Source of the DNA: VFBF01 sp034440275
GTDB lineage: Bacteria; Pseudomonadota; Alphaproteobacteria; Caulobacterales; Aquidulcibacteraceae
Direction of reading: 5' to 3'
Assembly (NCBI GenBank): GCA_034440275.1
Contig: JAWXBS010000024.1
Span: 1-64,000, forward strand
Length of the DNA: 64,000 nucleotides
The notes under the pieces were generated by a model. The model worked only from the letters and a program-made list of their open reading frames with translations, made no database searches and had not been told where the DNA came from. The position numbers and the translations under genes are program-made. Each line of letters begins with the position of its first letter. Position 1 is the stretch's first letter. Below are positions 36,151 through 45,255 of this stretch, piece by piece.

Positions 36151-37914
36151 TCAGACGACCGCATCACCGAGGTCTGTGTCGAAGAGGACGTCTGCGCCAA
36201 GTGTCAGCGCCGCCAGACGCGATGGGGCGAGCGCCAGTATCGTCTCCGCGAAGAAGAGCGCGGCCGTTTCCTGCGCTTCGGCAGTCGCTACATCAGACTG
36301 CAGCAGACCACGCGCCGTCAGCATCGCGGCCGTAAGGTCGCCGGCAAGCCGCAGGTAGGTATCGGCGCCCGCCAGTGCATCACGCCGCGCAGAATCAGAA
36401 ACGGCAAGCAGCCACGTCGTCGCTTCATCCATCGTGTCGGCCGCCGCCGAAAGGCGCACGCCGATGCGCGCAAGTCGCGGACGCCCGCTGTCGCGCGCAC
36501 GATGGGCCACATCGCGCGCCTCCAAGATCAACGCACGCATGGCCGCGCCGCCGTCGCCCGCCACCTTGCGACCGATGAGATCGATCGCCTGAATGCCGTT
36601 GGTGCCCTCGTAGATCGGCGCAATGCGCGCATCGCGATAGAATTGCGCTGCGCCGCCGTCCTCGACAAAGCCCATGCCGCCATGTACCTGCACTCCGAGG
36701 CTCGCGACCTCGACACCACGATCAGTGCACCACGCCTTGGCAATCGGCACGAGCAGGTCCGCACGCGCGCGCGCAGCGCGTCGGGTCTCATCGTCCTGCG
36801 CGTGCGTCGCGATGTCCGCCTCCACACCTGCCGCATAGCAGATTGCGCGTCCTGCCTGGATAAGCGCCCGCATCGTCAGCAGCATGCGGCGTACATCGGC
36901 GTGCATCGCGATGGGCGAGGCGCCCTTCGCGGGCGCACCTTCTCCGCGTCCCTGAAGGCGTTCATGAGCATAGGCGATGGTCTTCTGGTACGCCGCCTCC
37001 GCCACCGCGACACCCTGAAGCGCGACGTTGATGCGTGCGGAGTTCATCATCGTGAACATCATGGCGAGGCCTTCGTTCTCGCCGCCGATCAGCCAGCCGG
37101 TGGCTTCCTCGTATCCCATGGTGCAGGTGGGCGATCCGTGGATGCCCATCTTCCGTTCGACGCCGAGGCAACGCACGGCGTTGGCCTGTCCAACACCACC
37201 AGCATCCGTAGGCAGGAACTTCGGCACAAGAAAAAGCGATACGCCCCTCGATCCCGCCGGCGCGTCTGGCAGGCGCGCCAGGACGAGGTGCACGATGTTT
37301 TCCGCCAGGTCGTGATCGCCCCAGGTGATGAAGATCTTCTGGCCTGTGATGCGGTAAGAACCGTCGCCGGCAGAAACAGCGCGCGTCTGCAGCGCCCCCA
37401 CGTCGGAGCCCGCCTGCGGCTCTGTCAGGTTCATGGTGCCCGACCACACGCCGCTGACGAGCTTCGGCAGATAGATCGCTTTCTGCTCCATGGAACCATG
37501 CGCTTCGAGCGCCTCGATGGCCCCGAGCGTGAGCATTGGCGCGAGCCCGAACGCCATATTGGCGGAATGAATCGTCTCATGGGCGGCGAGCGCCACCCCA
37601 CGCGGCATGCCCTGCCCGCCGTGCGCTACGTCAGCGGTCATGCCTTGCCAGCCGGCCTCCACGAATTGTGAATAGGCGGCGGCAAAGCCGGTCGGCGCGA
37701 AGACGCGACCGTTGCTGAAGCGGACGCCTTCTCGATCTCCGGAAGCGTTCAACGGTGCGAGCACATCGCCCGACAGCGCACCGACGCCTTCAAGAATGGC
37801 CTCCAGCAAGCTCTCATCCAGGTCCGGAAAAGCGCCTGTCTCGCGCACCCGCCAAAGCCCGGCGCAGGCATCTAGCGCGAAGCGGATATCGGCAATCGGG
37901 GCGGTGTAGCTCAT
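36151..37914 (-). CDS. Acyl-CoA dehydrogenase with C-terminal extension
   Basis: A 587-residue FAD enzyme of the large acyl-CoA dehydrogenase subfamily that includes DmdC-like 3-methylmercaptopropionyl-CoA dehydrogenase. The middle domain has MNLTEPQAGSDVG (near residue 165) and KIFITWGDHD. The catalytic-base region is FYRDARIAPIYEGTNGIQ (near 445), and a C-terminal helical domain follows. The substrate is an acyl thioester, but which one is unknown. The phosphotransferase at 2.5 kb might act in the same pathway but is not linked. Confidence 0.88.
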   Translation of the reverse strand: MSYTAPIADIRFALDACAGLWRVRETGAFPDLDESLLEAILEGVGALSGDVLAPLNASGDREGVRFSNGRVFAPTGFAAAYSQFVEAGWQGMTADVAHGGQGMPRGVALAAHETIHSANMAFGLAPMLTLGAIEALEAHGSMEQKAIYLPKLVSGVWSGTMNLTEPQAGSDVGALQTRAVSAGDGSYRITGQKIFITWGDHDLAENIVHLVLARLPDAPAGSRGVSLFLVPKFLPTDAGGVGQANAVRCLGVERKMGIHGSPTCTMGYEEATGWLIGGENEGLAMMFTMMNSARINVALQGVAVAEAAYQKTIAYAHERLQGRGEGAPAKGASPIAMHADVRRMLLTMRALIQAGRAICYAAGVEADIATHAQDDETRRAARARADLLVPIAKAWCTDRGVEVASLGVQVHGGMGFVEDGGAAQFYRDARIAPIYEGTNGIQAIDLIGRKVAGDGGAAMRALILEARDVAHRARDSGRPRLARIGVRLSAAADTMDEATTWLLAVSDSARRDALAGADTYLRLAGDLTAAMLTARGLLQSDVATAEAQETAALFFAETILALAPSRLAALTLGADVLFDTDLGDAVV

Positions 37915-38073
37915 TGGTGTGCTCCGGAGGCGATCCTACCCCATCTGGCCGGGACATGGGCCAGCAAAGCTGAACAGTGTCTTTCCCAAATCGACCTCGC
38001 GGGGAAGCGGGGCCGTGGTAGAGGTTGAGTCAACGTCGGCCATCACAGCCAAGACCACTTTCACGGAGTTCCC

Positions 38074-38763
38074 ATGCGCCCCCATCTTCTCGTCCTTGTC
38101 GCTGCGGTTGCGCTTGCGTCCTGCGCCACCACGTCGGCGACGGTCACGCCCCCGCCACAGGGCGCCTATGTTCCATCGTTGGTGCCGTATCCAGCGGACA
38201 CCTCGCGGGCGGCGGCGGAGCAGCCCGCGGGCGCCTACGCCCTCGATCCACGCCATGCGAGCGTCATTTGGCGCATCCGCCACGGCGGCATCGGCGTTTT
38301 CGTCGCGCGCTTCGACACGCTCTCCGGCACATTGACGTTCGATCCTCAGAACCCCGCTGCTTCCTCCATCACGGCGACGATCGACGCCGCCTCGGTCAGT
38401 ACAGGCGTGCTGAACAACAGCGGCGAGCGCGCCTTCGACCGCGAGATCGCCACGCAAGCCTTTGGATCTGCGGCCAATCCCCAGATCACTTTCGTTTCGC
38501 GCAGCATCAACGTCACTGGCCCGACCACGGGTACGATCACTGGCGATCTCACACTGCGCGGCGTAACCAAGCCGGTGACGCTGCAAGCTTCGTTTGAAGG
38601 CGGCAAGTTCGTGACGTTCCGCGGCAAGCAGGTGCTTGGGTTCTCGGCGCGCGGCACATTCAACCGCAAGGACTTCGGCGCATCGCTGAGCAACCCTCTG
38701 GGCGATGCGTTCGTGAGCGACATTGTGGACGTCGAAATCAACGCCGAATTCATCAAGCAGTAG
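38074..38763 (+). CDS. YceI family lipoprotein
   Basis: A 229-residue protein. The lipobox ALASC (Cys near residue 17) is followed by a disordered proline-rich linker. The YceI lipocalin-like barrel has YALDPRHASVIWRIRHGGIG, ITFVSRSINVTG, GDLTLRGVTKPVTLQ and FNRKDFG. YceI proteins bind isoprenoid or lipid ligands in the periplasm. It is followed at four bases by a cytochrome b561 gene and a second YceI gene. Confidence 0.9.
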   Translation: MRPHLLVLVAAVALASCATTSATVTPPPQGAYVPSLVPYPADTSRAAAEQPAGAYALDPRHASVIWRIRHGGIGVFVARFDTLSGTLTFDPQNPAASSITATIDAASVSTGVLNNSGERAFDREIATQAFGSAANPQITFVSRSINVTGPTTGTITGDLTLRGVTKPVTLQASFEGGKFVTFRGKQVLGFSARGTFNRKDFGASLSNPLGDAFVSDIVDVEINAEFIKQ

Positions 38764-38767
38764 GCGC

Positions 38768-39397
38768 ATGACGCTCGAACTCACTTCCAGCACGCGGTAC
38801 ACCACGGTCGCAATCGTCCTGCACTGGACGCTCGCGATCCTCATCCTCGGCATGATCCCCGTCGGCTGGTGGATGTCGGACGCCGTGCTCGATCCCGCCT
38901 TCCGCTCGAAGGCGGGTCAGGCGTTCCAGCTGCACAAGTCCGTCGGTTTCACGATCCTCGGGCTTACGATCCTGCGCCTTGTCTGGCGGCTCACGCACAA
39001 GGCGCCGCCACTCCCGCAGGCGATGCCGGATTGGGAAAGGTCGGTCGCCAGGCTGACGCACTGGCTGTTCTATTTTCTCATGATCGCCCTGCCGGTCACG
39101 GGCTGGGTGTATGTCTCCGCCGGCTATTCCGTGACCTTCGAGCGCTTCTTCCCTGTGGCGACGACCTGGTTTGGACTTGTGGAAGTGCCGCACCTCGCGC
39201 CAGTCGCCGGGCAGTCTGAAGAAGCACGAAAGGCGATTGGCGAGACGGCCATGAACGTCCATTCCAAGCTCGCCTGGGGCGTGATCGTCCTCGGCGGCCT
39301 TCATGTCGCCGCAGCTCTGAAGCATCACTTCTTCAACCGGGACGACGTGCTGACCCGCATGGTTCCCTTTCTTAAGTCCCTCCGAAAGTCCTCATGA
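38768..39397 (+). CDS. Cytochrome b561 family membrane protein
   Basis: A 209-residue protein with four membrane helices carrying the expected haem His residues (VLHWTLAILIL, QLHKSVGFTILG, VNVHSKLAWGV-like NVHSKLAWG and GLHVAAALKHHF). This is the YceJ type that accompanies YceI in many genomes; the quinone-to-substrate electron transfer role is inferred. It starts four bases after the first YceI gene and overlaps the second by four (ATGA). Confidence 0.93.
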   Translation: MTLELTSSTRYTTVAIVLHWTLAILILGMIPVGWWMSDAVLDPAFRSKAGQAFQLHKSVGFTILGLTILRLVWRLTHKAPPLPQAMPDWERSVARLTHWLFYFLMIALPVTGWVYVSAGYSVTFERFFPVATTWFGLVEVPHLAPVAGQSEEARKAIGETAMNVHSKLAWGVIVLGGLHVAAALKHHFFNRDDVLTRMVPFLKSLRKSS

Positions 39398-39996
39398 ATC
39401 GCTGGTTTCTCCTTGCTCTCGCCCTGATCGCGACCCCTGTCCTGGCCCAGCCTTCGGCCAGCGCGCCGACAGCCAAGGCCACAGCGGTCGTCAACGCACC
39501 GCTGTGGACCGTGGATCGTGCTGCATCATCTATCGGCTTTTCCGGCTCCGTCGATGGCGCAGCGTTTCGGGGCTCGTTCACGCGCTGGACGGCCGGCGTC
39601 CGCTTTGATCCTGCCAATCTCGCGGGCTCCAGCGCGCGCGTGATCGTAGAGCCTGCATCCGTCAGCAGCGGCGACGGCACGCGGGACAGCACGCTGCGCG
39701 AAGCCGACTGGTTCGACACGGCGCGCAGCCCTCAGGTGATCTTCCACACCAACAATATCAGCAGCACCGGGGCCAACACGTACGCAGCCATCGGCACGCT
39801 TTCCGTAAAAGGCCGCGCCATTCCGTTCACCCTTCCCTTCACGCTCACCATAAACGGCGCGCAGGCGGAGATGCGCGCCAGCGTCAACGTCGATCGCACG
39901 CGTCTGGGCCTCGGCATGCAGTTCGATCCCTCTGGCGGCCAGGTCGCGAAGACCGTTGCCATCAATGTCGTCGTACGCGCCACGCGAAATCCGTGA
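39394..39996 (+). CDS. YceI family secreted protein
   Basis: A 200-residue second YceI protein with a cleavable signal (FLLALALIATPVLAQ) and no lipobox. Barrel features are WTVDRAASSIGFSG, FDTARSPQVIFHTNNI, GTLSVKGRAIPFTLPF and VDRTRLGLGMQ. It differs clearly from the upstream YceI, so the two flank the cytochrome b561 as non-identical paralogues. The stop overlaps the GTG start of the Sua5 gene. Confidence 0.9.
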   Translation: MNRWFLLALALIATPVLAQPSASAPTAKATAVVNAPLWTVDRAASSIGFSGSVDGAAFRGSFTRWTAGVRFDPANLAGSSARVIVEPASVSSGDGTRDSTLREADWFDTARSPQVIFHTNNISSTGANTYAAIGTLSVKGRAIPFTLPFTLTINGAQAEMRASVNVDRTRLGLGMQFDPSGGQVAKTVAINVVVRATRNP

Positions 39997-40940
39997 CAAT
40001 CGTCCTCGCCGACGATGACACCATTGCGCGCGCAGCGCGCGCCCTGCGTGATGGACTACTGGTGGTGATGCCCACTGAGACGGTTTACGGCCTCGCGGGC
40101 GACGCGACGAGCGCACTGGCGGTGGCGCGCATTTATGCCGCCAAAGGACGCCCGACGTTCAATCCGCTCATATCGCATGTACTGGATACCGAGGACGCCG
40201 ACCGCCATGGTCGCCTGCACCCCGTTGCACGAAACCTCGCGGAGAAGTTCTGGCCCGGCGCGTTGACGCTCGTGACGCCCAGACGAGCGGACAGCCCCAT
40301 CTCCGAACTGGCATGCGCCGGGCTCGCAAGCGTCGCGCTGCGTGCGCCGGCACACCCCGTGGCGAGAGCGCTGATTGCAGCCGCTGGGGCGCCCCTTGCG
40401 GCGCCCAGCGCCAATCGTTCGGGACGTCTTTCGCCGACCCACGCCGCCCATGCCGCTGAGGACATCGGTGAGGCCGCCGCGTTCATCCTTGATTCCGGCC
40501 CTTGCGGGCTCGGACTCGAATCGACCGTGGTTGCCGTCGGCGACGACGGACGCGCCACGCTCTTGCGTCCAGGCGCGATTGCGCGAGAGGACATCGAGAG
40601 CATAGTCGGCGAACTCGCGTCACCTCACGTCTCGGCGGCGCCTACGTCACCCGGAATGCTGGAAAAGCACTACGCGCCGCGAGCAAAGCTTCGTCTCAAC
40701 GTCGCCACTCCCGCTCCCGCTCCCGGGGAGATGCACCTTGCATTCGGAAAGGATGCCCACACACCCGCGCTCAATCTCTCTCCAGGCGGCGACCTCACGG
40801 AGGCGGCCGCAAATCTCTTTGCCTACCTCCGCAGGCTCGACGCCACAGGCGCGGAGATCATCTCCGTTTCTCCGATTCCGCAACACGGCCTCGGCGAAGC
40901 AATCAACGACCGGCTCGCGCGCGCGGCGGCGGGGCGTTAG
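39993..40940 (+). CDS. L-threonylcarbamoyladenylate synthase (Sua5/YwlC type)
   Basis: A 315-residue enzyme of tRNA t6A37 synthesis, making threonylcarbamoyl-AMP. The N-terminal YrdC domain has MPTETVYGLAGDAT, IYAAKGRPTFNPLISH and AAPSANRSGRLSPT. A C-terminal Sua5 domain (from about 215) makes this the long form rather than TsaC. The GTG start overlaps the YceI stop by four bases (GTGA). The remaining t6A genes are not in the window. Confidence 0.94.
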   Translation: MTIVLADDDTIARAARALRDGLLVVMPTETVYGLAGDATSALAVARIYAAKGRPTFNPLISHVLDTEDADRHGRLHPVARNLAEKFWPGALTLVTPRRADSPISELACAGLASVALRAPAHPVARALIAAAGAPLAAPSANRSGRLSPTHAAHAAEDIGEAAAFILDSGPCGLGLESTVVAVGDDGRATLLRPGAIAREDIESIVGELASPHVSAAPTSPGMLEKHYAPRAKLRLNVATPAPAPGEMHLAFGKDAHTPALNLSPGGDLTEAAANLFAYLRRLDATGAEIISVSPIPQHGLGEAINDRLARAAAGR

Positions 40941-40949
40941 GATCACCGC

Positions 40950-42335
40950 ATGTCAGCTCTTGCCGACCTTCTCGCACGCCTGCGCACGCAGATCGATCCC
41001 GCCGCCATCGTCACTGATGCCGATATCATCGCGCCACACCTTGAAGAATGGCGGGGACGCGGCGTGGGGCGGACACCCTTCATGCTGGCGCCATCCTCCT
41101 CGGAAGAGGTGTCCACTATCGTGCGACTGTGCGGCGATGCGGGCGTTTCAATTACGCCGCAGGGGGGCAACACAGGCCTGGTGGGCGGGCAGATACCTCA
41201 AGGCGAAGTTTTGCTTTCGCTGAAGCGCATGTCTTCAATACGCACGATCGATGCAACCGCGGACACCATTACAGTCGAGGCCGGGGCGATCCTCGCCAAC
41301 GTCCACGACGCAGCGAGGGCGGCCGGTAGACGTTTTCCACTCAGTCTCGCCAGCCAGGGATCCGCCACCATCGGCGGTCTGATCTCGACAAATGCAGGCG
41401 GCGTGCATGTCCTGCGCTTCGGCATGATGCGCGACCTTGTGCTGGGTATCGAGGCGGTGTTGCCTGATGGCCAAATTCTCAACGGGCTCAAATCGCTGCG
41501 CAAGGACAACACAGGGTACGATCTCAAGCAGCTGTTTATCGGCGCGGAGGGTTCGCTGGGTATCGTGACGGCGGCGACACTTCGCCTCTTCGCCATCCCG
41601 GCTGCGCACACCGTCGCGATCGCTGCGGTTACGTCCCCCGACCATGCGTTGGCGCTCTTGCAGCGGGCGCGTGACGAGACAGGCGCCCTTGCAGCGTTCG
41701 AGATCATGAACCGTCTCGGCGTAGAACTGACGACAAAACTACCGAATGTTCGCGCGCCGTTCGAGGCGCCATGGCTGGCGCTGATGGAATTCGAGAGCGC
41801 GCACGCGGAGGGGTTCGCCGCCGGCATAGAAGGAATGCTGGCCAGCGCCCTTGAAGCCGGCGTCATCATCGATGCGACCATCGCGCCGTCCGAGAAGGCC
41901 GCAGCGGATTTCTGGGCGCTGCGAGAACTGATGTCGGCGGGCCATCGCGCGGTGAATGTCCCGCAGGTTTCGCACGACACGTCGACGCCAGTGTCGGCGA
42001 TCCCGCAGTTCTTACGCACGGCGGACGCGGCGGTGGAACGCCTGTCGCCGGGCGCCCGCACCGTGGCGTTCGGCCATGCGGGTGACGGCAACATTCATTA
42101 CACGGCCATCGCCGCCTCGCCGGATGCGGCGTTTCCGGCGGAAGCGATCAGCCTCGCCGTCCACGACGCCGCCAGTCTCCTGGGTGGTTCGATTTCGGCG
42201 GAGCACGGCATAGGCGTGTTCCGACGCGCGGAGCTCGCGCGGTTCAAGGAACCGGTCGCGCTCAGGACTATGCGCGCGGTGAAGCGGGCGCTTGATCCCG
42301 ACAACCTCATGAACCCGCGCGTCCTGTTTGAATGA
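40950..42335 (+). CDS. FAD-binding oxidoreductase, D-2-hydroxyacid type
   Basis: A 461-residue PCMH-type flavoenzyme. The FAD loops are PQGGNTGLVGGQ (near residue 71) and SQGSATIGGLISTNAGG. The C-terminal half has FGHAGDGNIHY and a metal-binding EHGIG, as in GlcD, D-lactate dehydrogenase and D-2-hydroxyglutarate dehydrogenase. Which 2-hydroxyacid it uses cannot be told. It starts nine bases after the Sua5 gene. Confidence 0.92.
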   Translation: MSALADLLARLRTQIDPAAIVTDADIIAPHLEEWRGRGVGRTPFMLAPSSSEEVSTIVRLCGDAGVSITPQGGNTGLVGGQIPQGEVLLSLKRMSSIRTIDATADTITVEAGAILANVHDAARAAGRRFPLSLASQGSATIGGLISTNAGGVHVLRFGMMRDLVLGIEAVLPDGQILNGLKSLRKDNTGYDLKQLFIGAEGSLGIVTAATLRLFAIPAAHTVAIAAVTSPDHALALLQRARDETGALAAFEIMNRLGVELTTKLPNVRAPFEAPWLALMEFESAHAEGFAAGIEGMLASALEAGVIIDATIAPSEKAAADFWALRELMSAGHRAVNVPQVSHDTSTPVSAIPQFLRTADAAVERLSPGARTVAFGHAGDGNIHYTAIAASPDAAFPAEAISLAVHDAASLLGGSISAEHGIGVFRRAELARFKEPVALRTMRAVKRALDPDNLMNPRVLFE

Positions 42336-42339
42336 CTGA

Positions 42340-42756
42340 TCACGATACCGGCGTATCGCGACCGGGACACGTCTGCGCGGCCCGCGTGCGCGTGGTCACA
42401 AACACGCCCTCATCACCGTCGACGCTCTCGAACCGATAGTTGGTCGCGTTGGCGCGCTTCACTTTCCAACACGCGTTGTCGCGATAGCCCGAGGAAACGT
42501 AGCTGAAGCAGAGCGCGCCATCTTGTCGGATGGTCAGGCGACCTTCGTCGTATGCCCCGCCGTGCCAATAGGACGTCTTGCCATCAGGGTCGACGCACTC
42601 GCGCCAGGCCGCGCCGGATGGCTGATGCGTTCCCTGCATGTCGATACCATAGAAGACGCGCCGCACCTCTGGAGCGCTCAGATAGCCTGACGTCTGCGCC
42701 CAGGCAGCCGCCGTCATCACAGAGAGTGCGGCAAGGGCGATGAACGGGGCGCGCAT
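42340..42756 (-). CDS. Hypothetical secreted protein
   Basis: A 138-residue protein with a clear signal peptide (APFIALAALSVMTAAAWAQ) and a Cys-rich mature part (CVDPDG, CFSYVS, NACWKVKR, QTCPG). The layout, GIDMQGTHQPSGAAWRECVDPDGKTSYW, suggests a small secreted domain with two disulfides. The start at 42756 is set by the signal peptide. It is convergent with the FAD oxidoreductase (gap of four bases) and divergent from the Nudix gene. Function unknown. Confidence 0.8.
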   Translation of the reverse strand: MRAPFIALAALSVMTAAAWAQTSGYLSAPEVRRVFYGIDMQGTHQPSGAAWRECVDPDGKTSYWHGGAYDEGRLTIRQDGALCFSYVSSGYRDNACWKVKRANATNYRFESVDGDEGVFVTTRTRAAQTCPGRDTPVS

Positions 42757-42819
42757 GGACTGGCTCCGGGACTTGGCGCAGTCTATCGCGGCGCTCAAGG
42801 CGAATTCGAGACAATTCCG

Positions 42820-43257
42820 ATGACGCAACCCCGCCGCACGCCAACGCCCGCTGTCGGCATCGTGTGCTTTCGACGTGACGAGGTGCTGCTCATTCGGCGC
42901 GGCTCCCCGCCGAGGAAGGGCGAATGGTCGTTGCCCGGAGGTCGCGTCGAGTGGGGCGAAAGCGTCCAGACCGCCGCGCTGCGCGAGCTTGTGGAGGAGA
43001 CCGGCGTGGAGGCGCAACTGGCCGGTCTCATTGATGTCGTGGACGCGATTTTCCAGGCACGCGAGACTGACGATATCTGGGCGCACTATGTGCTGGTCGA
43101 TTTTGCCGCCCACTGGATCAGAGGTGAACCGTCAGCTGGAGATGATGCGGCCGAGGCCCTCTTTGCGCCTCTCGGAGAACTTGAACGCTACAACCTCTGG
43201 CCGGAGACGGCCCGCATCATCCGGGAGGCGGCGCAACGCTTTCCGCGACCGACCTGA
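42820..43257 (+). CDS. Nudix hydrolase
   Basis: A 145-residue Nudix protein with an intact box: GGRVEWGE, seven residues, REL, then VEETGV (near residues 41-62). The N-terminus PTPAVGIVCFRRDEVLLIRRG is typical of MutT/ADP-ribose-pyrophosphatase-like proteins. The likely substrate is a nucleoside diphosphate derivative, otherwise undetermined. Confidence 0.93.
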   Translation: MTQPRRTPTPAVGIVCFRRDEVLLIRRGSPPRKGEWSLPGGRVEWGESVQTAALRELVEETGVEAQLAGLIDVVDAIFQARETDDIWAHYVLVDFAAHWIRGEPSAGDDAAEALFAPLGELERYNLWPETARIIREAAQRFPRPT

Positions 43258-43383
43258 TCGCCCGGCGATGAGATCACGCCTCTCTCCCAGCGCCGCAAGC
43301 TTCCCAACCGTCAAGCGCGACTTGGTTGCCGGGACCGCGTTCGGCGCTAATGTCCACACATCACTCAACGCGGAACATTGATC

Positions 43384-44163
43384 ATGGCTTATGCGCCGTT
43401 TGACCTCTCCGGCAAGGTCGCCCTCGTCACCGGCGGCAATCGTGGCATCGGCTTCGGCATGGCGGAAGCGCTCGCGCAGGCGGGCGCGGACATCGCAATC
43501 TGGGGCCGCGACGCCAAGCGCAACGACGAAGCGGTCGCGACGCTCTCGAGGTACGGTAAAGCCCGCAGCTACACCGTAGACGTGGCCTCGGAAGCGAGTG
43601 TCGATGACGCCTTCGCCGCCACTCTCGCCGATTTCGGTCGCGTGGACACCGTCATAGCGAACGCGGGCATAGGCGCGGCCGCGCCCTCGTTTGCGGAGAT
43701 GCCCACCGAAACCTATCGCAAGGTGCTCTCGGTCAATCTCGACGGCGTCTTCTTCACCCTGCGCGCGGCGTGCCGACACATCGTCGAACGCGCGAAGAAC
43801 GGCGATCCGGGCGGCTCGCTCGTCGGCATTGCATCGCTCGCGGCCATCGAAGGACAGGCGCGCGGTCAGCACTACGCCGCCACCAAGGGCGCCGTAGTCT
43901 CGATGATGAAGGCGATCGCGGTGGAACACGCGCGCTACGGCGTGCGGGCAAACGCGGTGCTGCCCGGCTGGATCGCCACGGACATGACCGAATTCGCGCA
44001 GCAGTCGCCGGTATTCGCCGAAAAGGTGATCGCCCGCGTGCCGTCTCGCCGGTGGGGCAAGCCCGAGGACTTCGGTGGCGTCGCGGTCTACTTGGCGTCC
44101 GACGCATCGAGCTACCATTCCGGCGATCTTTTCGTGATCGACGGCGGCTACGCCATCTTCTGA
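43384..44163 (+). CDS. Short-chain dehydrogenase/reductase
   Basis: A 259-residue classical SDR. The cofactor motif TGGNRGIGFGMA is near residue 16, NAG at VIANAGIG, catalytic Ser before the YAATKGAVVSM Tyr-Lys motif, and a C-terminal SGDLFVIDGGYAIF. The ATG at 43384 begins the conserved part. It resembles glucose/3-oxoacyl reductases; the substrate is not known. Confidence 0.92.
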   Translation: MAYAPFDLSGKVALVTGGNRGIGFGMAEALAQAGADIAIWGRDAKRNDEAVATLSRYGKARSYTVDVASEASVDDAFAATLADFGRVDTVIANAGIGAAAPSFAEMPTETYRKVLSVNLDGVFFTLRAACRHIVERAKNGDPGGSLVGIASLAAIEGQARGQHYAATKGAVVSMMKAIAVEHARYGVRANAVLPGWIATDMTEFAQQSPVFAEKVIARVPSRRWGKPEDFGGVAVYLASDASSYHSGDLFVIDGGYAIF

Positions 44164-44250
44164 GCGCCGCGCCGCAAAACCGCCATTTCCTCGGCTCAAT
44201 GGCCTCTGGTAGTCTTCCGACGTCGTGCTTCGCGACCGCTGGGGAGCGCC

Positions 44251-45255
44251 ATGAACTGGGAAACGATCAAGGATCTGGCCGAGTCGCGCCCACGGATGGC
44301 GGCGGTGGTCGGCCTTGTCAGCCTCCTTGGCGCGGGAGCGGGCGCCCTCGCCAACGGCGCTGATTTCGTCGACATGCTTGGCGCCAAGACCAGTCAGAGC
44401 GATGCGACGCGCGTTGCGGCGCAGGCGCGCGACGCAGCAACTTTGGAGTCCGTCGCAACGGAAGCGAAGGTGAACGCCGCTGCGCAGGCCGAAGCGCAGG
44501 CGTGGACCACGGCCGTGCAGACCAACACCGTCGCCGCCTACACCTTCTACCTCGACGCGTTTCCCGGCGGCTTCTTCGAGAAGCAGGCAAAGGAAGCGCG
44601 CACGAAACTCGTAAGCGCCGCCAGCGAAACCAGTCGCCCGCCGTTCGACCTTGGGCGCCTTCATCCCACGGTCGCCGCCGTCGCCAGCGCCGCGCGTGAT
44701 GCGGCGAAGGAAGCAGCCGCAAAGCAAACCCAGGCGGAGCGCGCAGCGAACATGGCTGTCGCGGCGGCGACGCAGGCGCGCGCCAACGCGCGCGGTTACA
44801 ATGTCATTCGCTACCGCGATCGCGACACCTACGAAGGCGAAGTCTCCAACGGCAAGGCCAATGGCCTCGGCGTCTACGTGCAGGGCGATGCGCGTTTCGC
44901 AGGTGACCGGTTTCAGGGGCAACTGCTTGGCGGCATGTGGAACGGCGTCGGCATCTTCGAAAGCACAAGCGGCCAGGCGGGCCGACCCGTGCGTTATGGC
45001 GGCGAGTTCACTGGCGGGCAGCTCGTGGGCATGGGCGTCATCATTCGCGCCGACGGATCGCGACAAGCGGGCGCTGTGGTCAGCGGCGCCCTGACGGGGC
45101 ACGGCGTGGAGACGCGCGCCGACGGACGGCGGTTCGAGGGTGAATTCAGGAACGGACAAGCCAATGGATTTGGCGTGCTCTGGTCGTCGCAAGGGCGTGT
45201 CGTCGAGGCGGGTCGCTATGAATCTGGCCGTCTGGTTCAGTCTCTTTCTCTCTAG
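44251..45255 (+). CDS. MORN-repeat protein
   Basis: A 334-residue protein with a hydrophobic N-terminal segment (about residues 16-34), an Ala-rich coiled-coil-like region (about 45-180) and a C-terminal MORN-repeat array (about 185-325: DTYEGEVSNGKANGLGVYV; YGGEFTGGQLVGMGV; FEGEFRNGQANGFGVLW). MORN arrays bind proteins or lipids. It overlaps the M23 peptidase gene by 38 bases. It may be a membrane-anchored scaffold for that peptidase, an inference. Confidence 0.85.
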   Translation: MNWETIKDLAESRPRMAAVVGLVSLLGAGAGALANGADFVDMLGAKTSQSDATRVAAQARDAATLESVATEAKVNAAAQAEAQAWTTAVQTNTVAAYTFYLDAFPGGFFEKQAKEARTKLVSAASETSRPPFDLGRLHPTVAAVASAARDAAKEAAAKQTQAERAANMAVAAATQARANARGYNVIRYRDRDTYEGEVSNGKANGLGVYVQGDARFAGDRFQGQLLGGMWNGVGIFESTSGQAGRPVRYGGEFTGGQLVGMGVIIRADGSRQAGAVVSGALTGHGVETRADGRRFEGEFRNGQANGFGVLWSSQGRVVEAGRYESGRLVQSLSL

